DNA of 34,052 nucleotides from Candidatus Fonsibacter sp. (GCA_009693745.1 SHWR01000002.1:1-34052), one strand, 5' to 3'; positions 24,112-32,273 are shown, counted from the stretch's first letter. A program made the numbers and translations. Notes: generated by a model from the letters alone, not told the origin.

Positions 24112-25406
24112 CAGCTTTTAAATACTCTTCCGTAGATAGTATTAATGTATCTTAAATGAGAATTCATGTTGAATAGTTTTTTAAGATCATCTGTGGATAA
24201 TTTAGATTTAATTTGTTTGTCATTATTTAAATTATCAAAAAAACTTTCATTTGCAGACCATGTTTTCATAGCATTTTTTTGAACAACTTGGTAAGCAAGC
24301 TCTCTCGTCATTCCTTTTTGAGTTAATTTTAAAAGAACGTTTTGAGAAAAAATAAGTCCATTAAATTTTTCTAAATTTTTTTGCATATTTTTTGGGTAAA
24401 CAATTAAATTTTTAATTACCCCAGTCAGTCTTGCTAAAACAAAATCTAATGTAACCGTTGCATCTGGGCCGATATTTCTTTCAACGCTTGAATGACTAAT
24501 ATCTCTCTCGTGCCATAAAACTACATTTTCCAAAGCTGGATAAGCATAACTTCTGATTAATCTTGCTAGTCCTGTAATGTTTTCAGAGAGAACAGGATTT
24601 CTTTTATGAGGCATTGCTGATGAACCTTTTTGTCCAGCTGAAAAATACTCTTCAACTTCTAGTACTTCAGTTCTTTGTAAATGTCTTATTTCAGTAGCCA
24701 ATCTTTCCGCAGACGATGCTATTATCGCAAGTACGCTAAAGAAATAAGCATGACGATCTCTTGGGATTACTTGCGTTGAAATAGGTTCTGCTTTAAATTT
24801 CAATTTTTTTGCAACATATTGTTCAATCCCTGGATGGGTATGCGCAAAAGTTCCAACAGCTCCAGAAATTGCGCAGGTTGATATTTCATTTATTGCCTGT
24901 TCCATTCTTTTTTTATTTCTTTTAAACTCTGCATAATAAGTAAGAAGTTTTAATCCAAAGGTTATAGGCTCAGCATGAATTCCATGACTTCTACCAACAC
25001 AAACTGTTTTTTTATATTTTATAGATTTTATTTTTAAAATTTTTAAAAGATCTTCTATATCTTTTAAAATAATTTTTCCTGATTGATAAAGCTGAATATT
25101 AAAACAAGTGTCCAACACATCAGAAGAAGTCATTCCTTGATGTAAGAATTTTGCCTTTTGACCAACTTTTTCTGTTATTGAAGTAAGGAAAGCAATAACA
25201 TCATGTTTTACTTTTTTTTCGATTTGATTAATTCTATTAGGATTAATTTTAGCTTTTTTTCTTATTTCTTTAGCAATGCCTTTTGGAATAATTTTAAACT
25301 TTTCCATTGCTTCTGCTGCGTAGATTTCAATATCTAACCAGATTTTATATTTATTTTCAGGTTGCCAAATTTTTGCGATTTCTTCGCGTGAATATCTTGA
25401 GATCAT
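24111..25406 (-). CDS. purB: Adenylosuccinate lyase
   Basis: A 431-residue fumarase/aspartase-superfamily enzyme that acts twice in purine synthesis, on SAICAR and on adenylosuccinate, releasing fumarate. Seen: MISRYSREEIAKIW at the start, HDVIAFLTSI, HQGMTSSDVLDTC, the segment VGRSHGIHAEPITFG with catalytic His, and the mobile signature loop GSSAMPHKRNPVLSENI. Next, HERDISHSSVERNIGPDAT is also typical. It precedes purC with one-base overlap and follows map by 33 bp, so it opens the tight purB-C-S-Q-L block. Confidence 0.97.
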   Translation of the reverse strand: MISRYSREEIAKIWQPENKYKIWLDIEIYAAEAMEKFKIIPKGIAKEIRKKAKINPNRINQIEKKVKHDVIAFLTSITEKVGQKAKFLHQGMTSSDVLDTCFNIQLYQSGKIILKDIEDLLKILKIKSIKYKKTVCVGRSHGIHAEPITFGLKLLTYYAEFKRNKKRMEQAINEISTCAISGAVGTFAHTHPGIEQYVAKKLKFKAEPISTQVIPRDRHAYFFSVLAIIASSAERLATEIRHLQRTEVLEVEEYFSAGQKGSSAMPHKRNPVLSENITGLARLIRSYAYPALENVVLWHERDISHSSVERNIGPDATVTLDFVLARLTGVIKNLIVYPKNMQKNLEKFNGLIFSQNVLLKLTQKGMTRELAYQVVQKNAMKTWSANESFFDNLNNDKQIKSKLSTDDLKKLFNMNSHLRYINTIYGRVFKS

Positions 25407-25439
25407 GTAGATACGTTATAATTCATTAACACTATTTTA

Positions 25440-26210
25440 TTATAAAGTAAAAATTTCGTATCCATTATCAGTTATACCAACTGTGTGTTCAAATTGTGCT
25501 GACAAGGATTTATCTTTTGTAACAGCTGTCCAACCATCTTGTAATACTTTAGTATGATATTGTCCTAAATTAATCATCGGTTCAATTGTAAAAACCATAC
25601 CTTTTTTTATCTTCATTCCTTCACCTTTTTTTCCATAATGCAAAATATTAGGTTCTTCATGGAATGTTTTGCCAATTCCATGTCCGCAAAAATCTCTAAC
25701 AATAGAACAGCCATTGGACTCAGCATAGGATTGAATAGCAAACCCAATATCACCTAAATTAATTCCTGGTTTTAACATTTTAATACCTACCATCATGCTT
25801 TCGTAAGTTACCTTAATAAGCTTTTCTGCTTTGACAGAAATATTTCCAACAGGAAATGTTTTGCTAGTGTCACCATAATAACCATCTAATATTGAGGTAA
25901 TATCAACATTAACAATGTCTCCTTCATTCAAAACCTTATCACCCGGTATCCCGTGGCAGACTACATGATTAATAGAAGCGCATATTGATTTTGTATAACC
26001 TCTGTAGAACAAAGGAGCAGAAAATGCCCCATGATCATTTAAATATTTATTTGCTGCTTCATCAATAAAATCAGTTTTAACACCTGGCTTAATAAGTGCT
26101 TCTAAATATTCTAAAGCTCTAGCAGCGAGTTCTCCAGTTTTTTTTAAACCTTTAAAATCGATATCATTATATATTTTAACAGAAGAAGATCCTTTTTTTT
26201 CTATTTTCAT
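25440..26210 (-). CDS. map: Methionine aminopeptidase, type I
   Basis: A 256-residue type I enzyme removing N-terminal Met from nascent proteins. The five metal ligands are recognisable: D in VNVDITSILDGYYGDTSKTF (two Asp), H in GHGIGKTFHEEPN, E in FTIEPMI and E in FEHTVGI. The substrate His lies in VVCHGIPGD. No N-terminal zinc-finger extension is present. The A of its ATG (26210) is the last base of the TAA that closes the interrupted sfsA frame, so map was translationally coupled to full-length sfsA. It may now depend on reinitiation or its own initiation signals. Confidence 0.97.
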   Translation of the reverse strand: MKIEKKGSSSVKIYNDIDFKGLKKTGELAARALEYLEALIKPGVKTDFIDEAANKYLNDHGAFSAPLFYRGYTKSICASINHVVCHGIPGDKVLNEGDIVNVDITSILDGYYGDTSKTFPVGNISVKAEKLIKVTYESMMVGIKMLKPGINLGDIGFAIQSYAESNGCSIVRDFCGHGIGKTFHEEPNILHYGKKGEGMKIKKGMVFTIEPMINLGQYHTKVLQDGWTAVTKDKSLSAQFEHTVGITDNGYEIFTL

Positions 26211-26302
26211 TAAAATTTAATCTCAATTTTTTTGTTAATTATTATTTCTTTTTCAGTTACTTTACTTGAATAGCATAAAAATTTAACGCCTTTTTTTTTA
26301 GC
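26210..26302 (-). pseudogene. sfsA: 3' remnant of sfsA beyond the in-frame stop
   Basis: After the TAA at 26305-26303 the same frame stays open for 30 more codons, reading AKKKGVKFLCYSSKVTEKEI and on to a TAA at 26212-26210. This continues the family alignment: E. coli SfsA ends with a segment of the form ...AQQRGVEILAYKAEIS... and has about 234 residues, while the joined frame here has 231 codons. The last A is the first base of the map ATG (TAATG), the same junction style as cysS/cimA and cimA/trmJ. No frameshift is needed; a GAA-to-TAA change would explain it. See the upstream part at 26303-26905. Confidence 0.8.
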
Positions 26303-26905
26303 TTATATAAAATTTTCATAGTATTTTTTATCAATATCTTTAGATATTTTAAAAAAATTACAATCTTCTCTTTGTATTAGAAATATCAGATAAGCTTGGT
26401 ACTCTTTTTCTTTAGCATTTATGAGTTCTAATAAATGCTTTTGCCCTCTAGTAGTCGGCGCATCAGGGAATTCAGCACAATCTTTTTCTCTTTTTAAAGT
26501 AACATTTTTAATCTCTACAAAAGCCTGTTGATTTTTGTTAGAAACTAAAAAATCAAATCTAGTATTGTTATTAAATTTTACCTCTCTTTGAATTTGATCA
26601 AACTTTTCAAGTTCTTTTATTTTTTTATTGATTAAAGCTTCCTCTATAATTTTGTTTGTTGAGTGTGTATTAACACCAACTTTTTTTTTATTATGCTCTA
26701 AGATTTCTAAAGTGTATTTTAATTTTCTTTCTGGATTTTTTGATACAGAAATCCACGCATATTCGTCTTTATTAAGAAGTCCCATCATAGACCCAGAATT
26801 TGGACAGTGAGCTGTGAGAATTTCTTCATTTAATAGAACGTCTACAAAGAATCTTTTGTATCTTTTTATGAATTTTGTTTTAATTAGAGGAGTGTCAAAT
26901 TTCAT
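26303..26905 (-). CDS. sfsA: SfsA-family protein, truncated by an in-frame stop
   Basis: A 200-residue product lacking about 30 C-terminal residues of the family length. SfsA was named for sugar fermentation stimulation in E. coli; it has an OB-like N-terminal part and a PD-(D/E)XK nuclease-like core, and its role is not firmly known. Seen: KRYKRFFVDV (15-24), AHCPNSGSMMGLL (32-44), VNTHSTN (78-84), the core RFDFL with D118 and FVEIKNVTL with E131 and K133, and FPDAPTTRGQKHL (146-158). I chose the ATG at 26905 because families begin M-x-F-x-x-PL; an ATG at 26923 adds six residues. The core is intact, so activity may persist. It is the first gene of the leftward unit and divergent from the gene at 26928. 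Confidence 0.85.
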   Translation of the reverse strand: MKFDTPLIKTKFIKRYKRFFVDVLLNEEILTAHCPNSGSMMGLLNKDEYAWISVSKNPERKLKYTLEILEHNKKKVGVNTHSTNKIIEEALINKKIKELEKFDQIQREVKFNNNTRFDFLVSNKNQQAFVEIKNVTLKREKDCAEFPDAPTTRGQKHLLELINAKEKEYQAYLIFLIQREDCNFFKISKDIDKKYYENFI

Positions 26906-26927
26906 TAAAAGTATTAATATCATTTAG

Positions 26928-27674
26928 ATGTCTTCAAGAAATAAAAAAAAAAGAATTCTCGCTGCTATTTTAATAATTGGGGATGAAATTTTATCTGGCA
27001 GAACTCAAGATACTAACACATCATTTCTTGCCAAATGGCTTAATGAAAGAGGAGTTCAGCTAAAAGAAGTCAGAATTATTCCTGATGAACTCAATACAAT
27101 TGTGTTCTCGGTAAATCTGTTAAGAAAAAAATATGATTATTTATTTACAACAGGTGGAATTGGACCGACGCATGACGATATTACGTCCTTTGCAATTTCA
27201 AAAGCATTTAAAAAAAAATATGAATATAATAAAGAGGCTTATAAAATTTTAGAGAGGCATTATAAAGATTCTTATTTTAATGAAGCACGAAAAAAAATGG
27301 CAAAGATGCCAAGAGGTGCAGGATTAATTTATAATCCTTCTAGTTCAGCACCTGGTTTTTACGTAAAAAATGTTTTTACACTACCTGGAGTTCCCGCAAT
27401 CCTACAATCAATGATGTCTTTTATAGAAAAATTAATAATTGGGGGCAAGAAAGTGTATAGCGTAACTGTGCAAGTAAATTTGCTTGAAAGCAAAATAGGA
27501 AAAGACCTAGGAAAGTTGCAAAAGAAATTCAAAGATTTAAGTCTTGGTAGTTACCCTTTTTTTCAATCAGGAAAAATAGGCACTGCTATTGTTATAAGAG
27601 GTTATTCTGAGAAAAAAATACAAAAGTGCAAAATTATTTTAGATAAAATTTTAAAGAAAATTAAAAAATTTTAA
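26928..27674 (+). CDS. CinA-type competence/damage protein, MoaB/Mog-like domain only
   Basis: A 248-residue protein with the molybdopterin-binding-like fold of the CinA N-terminal domain: AAILIIGDEILSGRTQDTNT near residues 12-31, LFTTGGIGPTHDDIT and FTLPGVPAI. The C-terminal NMN-deamidase (PncC/CinA_C) domain of full CinA is absent, so it probably is not a nicotinamide-nucleotide amidase. In related full-length CinA this first domain is linked to ADP-ribose pyrophosphatase (COG1058) activity; that is inference here. It starts 22 bp from the divergent sfsA start and its stop overlaps the next ATG by one base, pairing it with a uracil-DNA glycosylase. Confidence 0.85.
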   Translation: MSSRNKKKRILAAILIIGDEILSGRTQDTNTSFLAKWLNERGVQLKEVRIIPDELNTIVFSVNLLRKKYDYLFTTGGIGPTHDDITSFAISKAFKKKYEYNKEAYKILERHYKDSYFNEARKKMAKMPRGAGLIYNPSSSAPGFYVKNVFTLPGVPAILQSMMSFIEKLIIGGKKVYSVTVQVNLLESKIGKDLGKLQKKFKDLSLGSYPFFQSGKIGTAIVIRGYSEKKIQKCKIILDKILKKIKKF

Positions 27675-28234
27675 TGGATAAAGATCGTGAGTTATCCAAG
27701 TTAAAAAATTCAATATTAAAATTTAATAAGAATTTTCCTGGGAAAAATTTAGTTTTTTCAGATGGAAATAAAGATGCGAAAGTAATGATAATAGGCGAGG
27801 CACCCGGCAAAACAGAAGATAAATTACAAAAACCTTTTGTTGGTAGAGCAGGAAAACTTTTAGATAGTCTTCTGGAATCTATTCGTCTTGATAGATCAAA
27901 AGTTTATATAACTAACGTAGTAAATTATAGACCTGATAAAAATAGAAAACCTAAGCCTGAAGAAATAAATGAATTTAAAAAACTACTGTTCAAACATATA
28001 GAGATTATAAGTCCCAAATGCATTTTATTGCTTGGAGCAACCGCAGCAACAGCAGTTTTAAATCATATTGGTCCATTAAGCGAAGTAAGAGGTAAATGGA
28101 AAAATATAAAAATTATAAATTCTTATTTTGATATTTTTACTACTTTTCATCCTGCATTTTTATTAAGACAGCCTGATCAAAAAAAATCTACATTGGAAGA
28201 TTTACTTGAGTTTAAAAGAAAATTAAGCAGTTAA
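27674..28234 (+). CDS. Uracil-DNA glycosylase, family 4-like, lacking Fe-S cysteines
   Basis: A 186-residue member of the UDG superfamily, type 4 group. Motif A is IIGEAPGKTEDKLQKPFVGR (39-58), with the segment ITNVVNYRPDKNRKPKPEE (79-97), and motif B is FHPAFLLRQP (158-167). Typical family 4 enzymes bind a [4Fe-4S] cluster with four cysteines, two in a C-x-x-C near the N-terminus, one in NxxKCRPP and one about 16 residues later. Here the N-terminus has no cysteine, KC is NY85, and the last is F101; C116 is the only cysteine. Cluster binding is thus very unlikely. The remaining core suggests uracil excision, but activity is unproven. It overlaps the upstream gene by one base. Confidence 0.85.
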   Translation: MDKDRELSKLKNSILKFNKNFPGKNLVFSDGNKDAKVMIIGEAPGKTEDKLQKPFVGRAGKLLDSLLESIRLDRSKVYITNVVNYRPDKNRKPKPEEINEFKKLLFKHIEIISPKCILLLGATAATAVLNHIGPLSEVRGKWKNIKIINSYFDIFTTFHPAFLLRQPDQKKSTLEDLLEFKRKLSS

Positions 28235-28249
28235 ATTATTTATTTCTAC

Positions 28250-28278
28250 TTAACAAGCCCATGTATTTTCATTATAAG
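28250..28278 (+). promoter_or_regulatory. Sigma-70-type promoter for tRNA-Leu
   Basis: TTAACA (28250-28255) and TATAAG (28273-28278) are 17 bp apart, each one mismatch from consensus. The predicted start near 28285 is about 9 nt before the mature tRNA 5' end. Probably it also serves the lipoprotein gene at 28386. Confidence 0.6.
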
Positions 28279-28293
28279 CATTACAACACTAAA

Positions 28294-28380
28294 GCCCTCG
28301 TGGTGGAATTGGTAGACACAAAGGACTTAAAATCCTTGCCCTTTTTGGGAGTGCCGGTTCAAGTCCGGCCGAGGGCACCA
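28294..28380 (+). tRNA. tRNA-Leu (anticodon UAA)
   Basis: An 87-nt tRNA including encoded CCA. The acceptor arm GCCCTCG (28294-28300) pairs with CGAGGGC (28370-28376), followed by discriminator A and CCA. The anticodon loop is CTTAAAA with anticodon TAA at 28328-28330, flanked by AAGGA/TCCTT. The long variable arm (about 28338-28352, CCC/GGG stem) marks a class II tRNA, and the T arm is GCCGG-TTCAAGT-CCGGC. The high G+C stands out from the surrounding DNA. It reads UUA and UUG, and UUA is a dominant leucine codon here. Only 5 nt separate the CCA from the next ATG. Confidence 0.97.
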
Positions 28381-28385
28381 CATTT

Positions 28386-28751
28386 ATGAGAATATTATTT
28401 ATTCTTTTGTTATTAGTATCTTGCTCTAAAGATGTAAAAGTTCCATTTATTAGCAAAGATCCGGCAAAACCAATTAATGTTATAATTGAGAATGAATTTG
28501 ATATTACATATTCATTATCAACATTAGTAAGACAAAATAATGATGTTTGTCAGATATCTTTAGAAATTAAGAACATTTCTAAAGAAGAAAAAAGAAATTC
28601 ATTATCAATAGAAGCTTATTCTTTTGCAGACAAAAAATATGAAGCTTTTGTTGTAGAAAAAAGATCAAAACCCAATGAAGTTGTAAATTCTGTTGTTCAA
28701 TTTAATGGAATTAATTGTGGAAATGTTAAAAAAATAAATTTTTATAAATAA
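28386..28751 (+). CDS. Small putative lipoprotein
   Basis: A 121-residue protein with a short N-terminal signal, MRILFILLLLVSCSK. L10-V-S-C13 fits a lipobox, so Cys13 would be lipidated and the mature protein of about 109 residues anchored facing the periplasm. The rest has beta-strand-like alternation (VNVIIENEFDITYSL, CQISLEIKNISKEE, NSVVQFNGINCG) and two more cysteines (C55, C112) that could form a disulfide. I recognise no domain family. The ATG is 5 nt after the tRNA-Leu CCA, so after tRNA 3' processing the mRNA would be almost leaderless. It converges on parE with a 2-bp gap. Confidence 0.75.
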   Translation: MRILFILLLLVSCSKDVKVPFISKDPAKPINVIIENEFDITYSLSTLVRQNNDVCQISLEIKNISKEEKRNSLSIEAYSFADKKYEAFVVEKRSKPNEVVNSVVQFNGINCGNVKKINFYK

Positions 28752-28753
28752 TA

Positions 28754-30691
28754 TTATAAGTCTATATTTTTAACTTTCGGTGCGTTTTCTTCTATAAATT
28801 TTAGTCTTAAATCTGCGTTTTTTCCCATAATATTTGAAATTAATTTATTTGTTTTTTTGTAATCACTCGTTGGAACAGTTACTCTAATTAAAGATCTGGT
28901 ATTAATGTCCATTGTTGTTTCTTTTAATTGCTGAGCCATCATTTCACCTAATCCCTTAAATCTACTTATTTCGATTTTAGATCCTTTTTTAAGATTTTTT
29001 AACAATTTATCTTTTTCAATGTCGTTTCTCACATAATAAATTTGGTTAGATATAGTGAGTTTATAAAGTGGAGGAACTGCAAGATACAAATGTCCATTTT
29101 TAATTAAATTTGGCATTTCACAAAAAAAGAAAGTTAAAAGTAAACTCGCGATGTGATCACCATCAACATCGGCATCAGTCATAATAATTACTTTTTCGTA
29201 TCTTAAATCTTTATCAACGTACTTTTCTCTTCTTTGACAGCCAAGCGCTTGAAGTAAGTTTGATATTTCAGTATTAGCTAATATTTTTGCAGTATTAGAA
29301 TTTTTAACATTTAATATTTTTCCTCTCAAAGGAAGGATAGCTTGAAAATTTCGATCACGAGCTTGTTTTGCAGAACCCCCAGCAGAATCACCTTCAACTA
29401 TAAATAACTCTGTACCCTCAACTTTTGAACTAGTGCAATCTGCAAGTTTTCCTGGCAAACGTATTTTTCTTGTCGCACTTTGTCTTCCAACATCAAGATT
29501 TTGATCAAGTAGATTTTTTTCTCTTATTTTTCCCTCAATAAAAGTAAGGATAGAATTTGATGCTTTTGGATGTTGATTAAACCAATCTTCAACTGACTTT
29601 GCTATAGAAGTGTCGCAGTATTTTTGAATATAAGCGGAGGATAATCTTGATTTAGTTTGTCCTTCAAATTCTGGATTATTGATAAAAATAGATAGAATGT
29701 AACTTGTATTAGATAGTATTTCATCAGCACTAGCATTCGCTACTAGTTTGTTATTTTTGAATTTTGCAATTTTTCTTATAGACTTAGCAACACCGGATCT
29801 AAAACCTTGTTCATGGGTTCCACCATTTGTAGTTAATACTGAGTTGCAAAATGAAATTTTAAATTCAGAAATTTCATTGTGCCATTGGATTGCAAATTCA
29901 AACTTTTCTTTAGCGTCTTCAAAATTATTTTTATGATGACATGTCTTATCATTTATTTTGTTAAAATTTTTTGTTTCACTATCTAGATATTCTACAATAC
30001 CATCTGGAAAAAAAAGCTTTGCACTATTAGGAGTGTCGTCTTTTCTATTAATTAAAGCTCTGTCACATTCCCAATGTATCGTGATACCTTTAACTAAATA
30101 AGCCTTACTTTTACAAAGATTGTATAATTTATTTGGAACAAAGCTTAGTTCTTTCCCAAAAATTTCTTTATCAGGAATAAATGTAACTTGAGTACCATTT
30201 TTAATCTTGGATTTTCCTTTTTTAGTTAATTTATTTAAAGGTTTACCTTTAGAGTAATTTTGTTCAAAAATAGTAGAGTTTTTAAAGACTTCTACCTTTA
30301 ATTTCTCAGACAAAGCATTAACAACCGAAAGACCAACCCCATGCAAACCTGCAGAAGTAGAGTAGGTTCCTTCTTTAAATTTTCCACCCGAATGTAATGT
30401 TGTCATTACTATTTCAAGAGCAGTTTTATTTTTCTTTGGATGCTTATCTAATGGAATTCCTCTTCCATCATCAGTTACCGTTAACGATTTATCTTTATTT
30501 AGTTTTACATAAATATGCTTTGCATGACCTGCTGTAACTTCATCCATTGAGTTATCAATGATTTCTGTTGCTAGATGATGCAATGCAGACTCGTCTGTAC
30601 CGCCAATGTACATTCCGGGTCTTTTTCTAACAGGTTCTAGACCCTCTAGAATTTCAATATCTTTAGCGGAATAATTGTTATTTTTTACCAC
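28754..30691 (-). CDS. parE: DNA topoisomerase IV subunit B
   Basis: A 645-residue type IIA topoisomerase ATPase subunit. The GHKL ATPase has ATEIIDNSMDEVTAGHA, DDGRGIPLDKHP and TSAGLHGVGLSVVNALS. The TOPRIM domain has EGDSAGGSAKQARDRNFQA, PLRGKILNVKN and IMTDADVDGDHIASLLLTFF, and the C-terminal RFKGLGEM is present. The length and the EGLEPVRKRPGMYIGGTDE start match ParE, not GyrB (about 800 residues). ParE with ParC decatenates daughter chromosomes. The start is GTG at 30691; an out-of-frame ATG overlaps it (ATGTG), and TGA lies two codons upstream in frame. It reads from the glnA side after an intrinsic terminator. Confidence 0.93.
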   Translation of the reverse strand: MVKNNNYSAKDIEILEGLEPVRKRPGMYIGGTDESALHHLATEIIDNSMDEVTAGHAKHIYVKLNKDKSLTVTDDGRGIPLDKHPKKNKTALEIVMTTLHSGGKFKEGTYSTSAGLHGVGLSVVNALSEKLKVEVFKNSTIFEQNYSKGKPLNKLTKKGKSKIKNGTQVTFIPDKEIFGKELSFVPNKLYNLCKSKAYLVKGITIHWECDRALINRKDDTPNSAKLFFPDGIVEYLDSETKNFNKINDKTCHHKNNFEDAKEKFEFAIQWHNEISEFKISFCNSVLTTNGGTHEQGFRSGVAKSIRKIAKFKNNKLVANASADEILSNTSYILSIFINNPEFEGQTKSRLSSAYIQKYCDTSIAKSVEDWFNQHPKASNSILTFIEGKIREKNLLDQNLDVGRQSATRKIRLPGKLADCTSSKVEGTELFIVEGDSAGGSAKQARDRNFQAILPLRGKILNVKNSNTAKILANTEISNLLQALGCQRREKYVDKDLRYEKVIIMTDADVDGDHIASLLLTFFFCEMPNLIKNGHLYLAVPPLYKLTISNQIYYVRNDIEKDKLLKNLKKGSKIEISRFKGLGEMMAQQLKETTMDINTRSLIRVTVPTSDYKKTNKLISNIMGKNADLRLKFIEENAPKVKNIDL

Positions 30692-30747
30692 ATATCAAGC
30701 ATTAGATTAATTTATGAAAAAATATAGACGTAAATTTTATTTTAAGT

Positions 30748-30783
30748 AAAAAAAAACCCCGTATTTTTAGATACGGGGTTTTT
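30748..30783 (-). terminator. Intrinsic terminator of glnA
   Basis: ACCCCGTAT (30756-30764) is complementary to ATACGGGGT (30771-30779) around a 6-nt loop, extended by A-T pairs. On the minus strand the hairpin is followed by nine T (complement of 30748-30756). It lies 24 bp after the glnA stop, between glnA and parE. It is the only GC-rich intrinsic terminator seen in the window. Confidence 0.92.
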
Positions 30784-30802
30784 AAATTTTAAAATATTGT
30801 AA

Positions 30803-32212
30803 TTAACAGCTGTAATACATTTGGTATTCAACTGGATGAGGAGTGTGTTCCACATTATACACTTCTGTCATCTTTAACTCGATGTAGGCGTCAATCTGAT
30901 CATCAGTGAACACCCCACCAGAAGTCAAAAATCCTCTATCTTTGTCCAAATTTTCTAAAGCTTCTCTTAAAGAACCACAAACTTGAGGAACTCCCTTAAG
31001 TTCTTCAGCTGATAAAGAGTATAGGTCTTTATCAAATGGTTTTCCTGGATCAATTTTATTTTTAATTCCATCAATACCAGCCATTAACATAGAAGCAAAA
31101 GCTAGATATGGATTTCCAGCAGCATCTGGAAATCTAACTTCAACTCTTTTTCCTTTTGGATTAGAGCTAAAAGGTATTCTGCAGCTTGCAGATCTATTTC
31201 TTGCAGAGTATGCAAGAATAACCGGAGCTTCAAATCCAGGAATTAATCTTTTGTAGCTGTTAGTAGTTGAATTAGTAAAAGCATTTAATGCTTTTGCGTG
31301 CTTTATAATTCCACCTATATAATAAAGACACTCTTGAGAAAGTCCTGCGTACTTATCTCCAGCAAAAAGTGGCTTACCAGCTTTCCAAATAGATTGATGA
31401 CAATGCATACCTGATCCATTGTCTCCTTTAATTGGTTTTGCCATAAACGTTGCAGTTTTTCCAAATGAGTGAGCAACCATCTGAACTGCATATTTATAAA
31501 TTTGCATATTGTCAGCGTTACGTACCATTGTATCAAACATTGTACCTAATTCATGCTGTGAAGGAGCAACTTCATGGTGATGCTTTTCAACTTTAACGCC
31601 CATATCTTTCATTGCTTTTAATGCTTCTGCTCTTAAATCCTGACAGCTATCAACCGGAGGCACTGGAAAATAACCGCCTTTAACAACTGGTCTATGACCC
31701 ATGTTTCCATTCGGATATTCTTTATCACCGTTATAAGGACCTTCGTTACTGTCAACTTGGAAAGACACTTTTTGCATAGTGTTAGAAATTTTAACATCAT
31801 CAAAAATGAAAAATTCTGGCTCAGGTCCAAAGTATATAGTATCACCGATTCCGGTAGTTTTTAAATATGCTTCAGCTTTCTTTGCGATAGATCTAGGATC
31901 TCTCTCGTAGTAATCTTTTTTTATTGGATCCATAATATCACAAAATATAACTAGAGTATTGTGTGAAGTGAAGGGATCAACAAATGTTCTCGATAAATCT
32001 GGCTTTAAAATCATATCAGATTCATTAATTGCCTTCCATCCAGCAATAGACGAGCCATCAAAAAATGTTCCGTCATTTAAAAACTCTTCATCAATAGTTG
32101 TTAAGTCCTGAGTCATATGTTGAAGTTTTCCTCTCGGATCAGTAAATCTTAAATCTACAAACTCTATTTCTTTTTCTTTAATTAATTTTAATATGTCTGT
32201 TGCAGCACTCAT
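30803..32212 (-). CDS. glnA: Glutamine synthetase, type I
   Basis: A 469-residue GSI that makes glutamine from glutamate, ammonia and ATP. Seen: FDGSSIAGWKAINESDM, the metal-site VEKHHHEVAPSQHELG, the ATP-binding KPIKGDNGSGMHCHQS, NSTTNSYKRLIPGFEAP, the loop RNRSASCRIP, and RVEVRFPDAAGNPYLAFASML. Y398 in DKDLYSLSAEE is at the adenylylation site, so GlnE-type control is possible. A good ribosome site (GGGAG, 32219-32223) lies 6 nt before the ATG. No glnB is adjacent, unlike the common glnB-glnA pair. The promoter region has a strong -10, no -35 and a palindrome near -47, suggesting activator control. It ends in an intrinsic terminator. Confidence 0.98.
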   Translation of the reverse strand: MSAATDILKLIKEKEIEFVDLRFTDPRGKLQHMTQDLTTIDEEFLNDGTFFDGSSIAGWKAINESDMILKPDLSRTFVDPFTSHNTLVIFCDIMDPIKKDYYERDPRSIAKKAEAYLKTTGIGDTIYFGPEPEFFIFDDVKISNTMQKVSFQVDSNEGPYNGDKEYPNGNMGHRPVVKGGYFPVPPVDSCQDLRAEALKAMKDMGVKVEKHHHEVAPSQHELGTMFDTMVRNADNMQIYKYAVQMVAHSFGKTATFMAKPIKGDNGSGMHCHQSIWKAGKPLFAGDKYAGLSQECLYYIGGIIKHAKALNAFTNSTTNSYKRLIPGFEAPVILAYSARNRSASCRIPFSSNPKGKRVEVRFPDAAGNPYLAFASMLMAGIDGIKNKIDPGKPFDKDLYSLSAEELKGVPQVCGSLREALENLDKDRGFLTSGGVFTDDQIDAYIELKMTEVYNVEHTPHPVEYQMYYSC

Positions 32213-32273
32213 TAATTTCTCCCTTTATTGATTATTAATCTTGTTTTTATTTTTTTATTGTAGATGTACTATA

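Noticed and set aside
26291..26305. Frameshift in the A-run as the cause of sfsA truncation
   Set aside because: The family-like sequence continues in the same frame after the TAA, so a substitution, not an indel, is the change.
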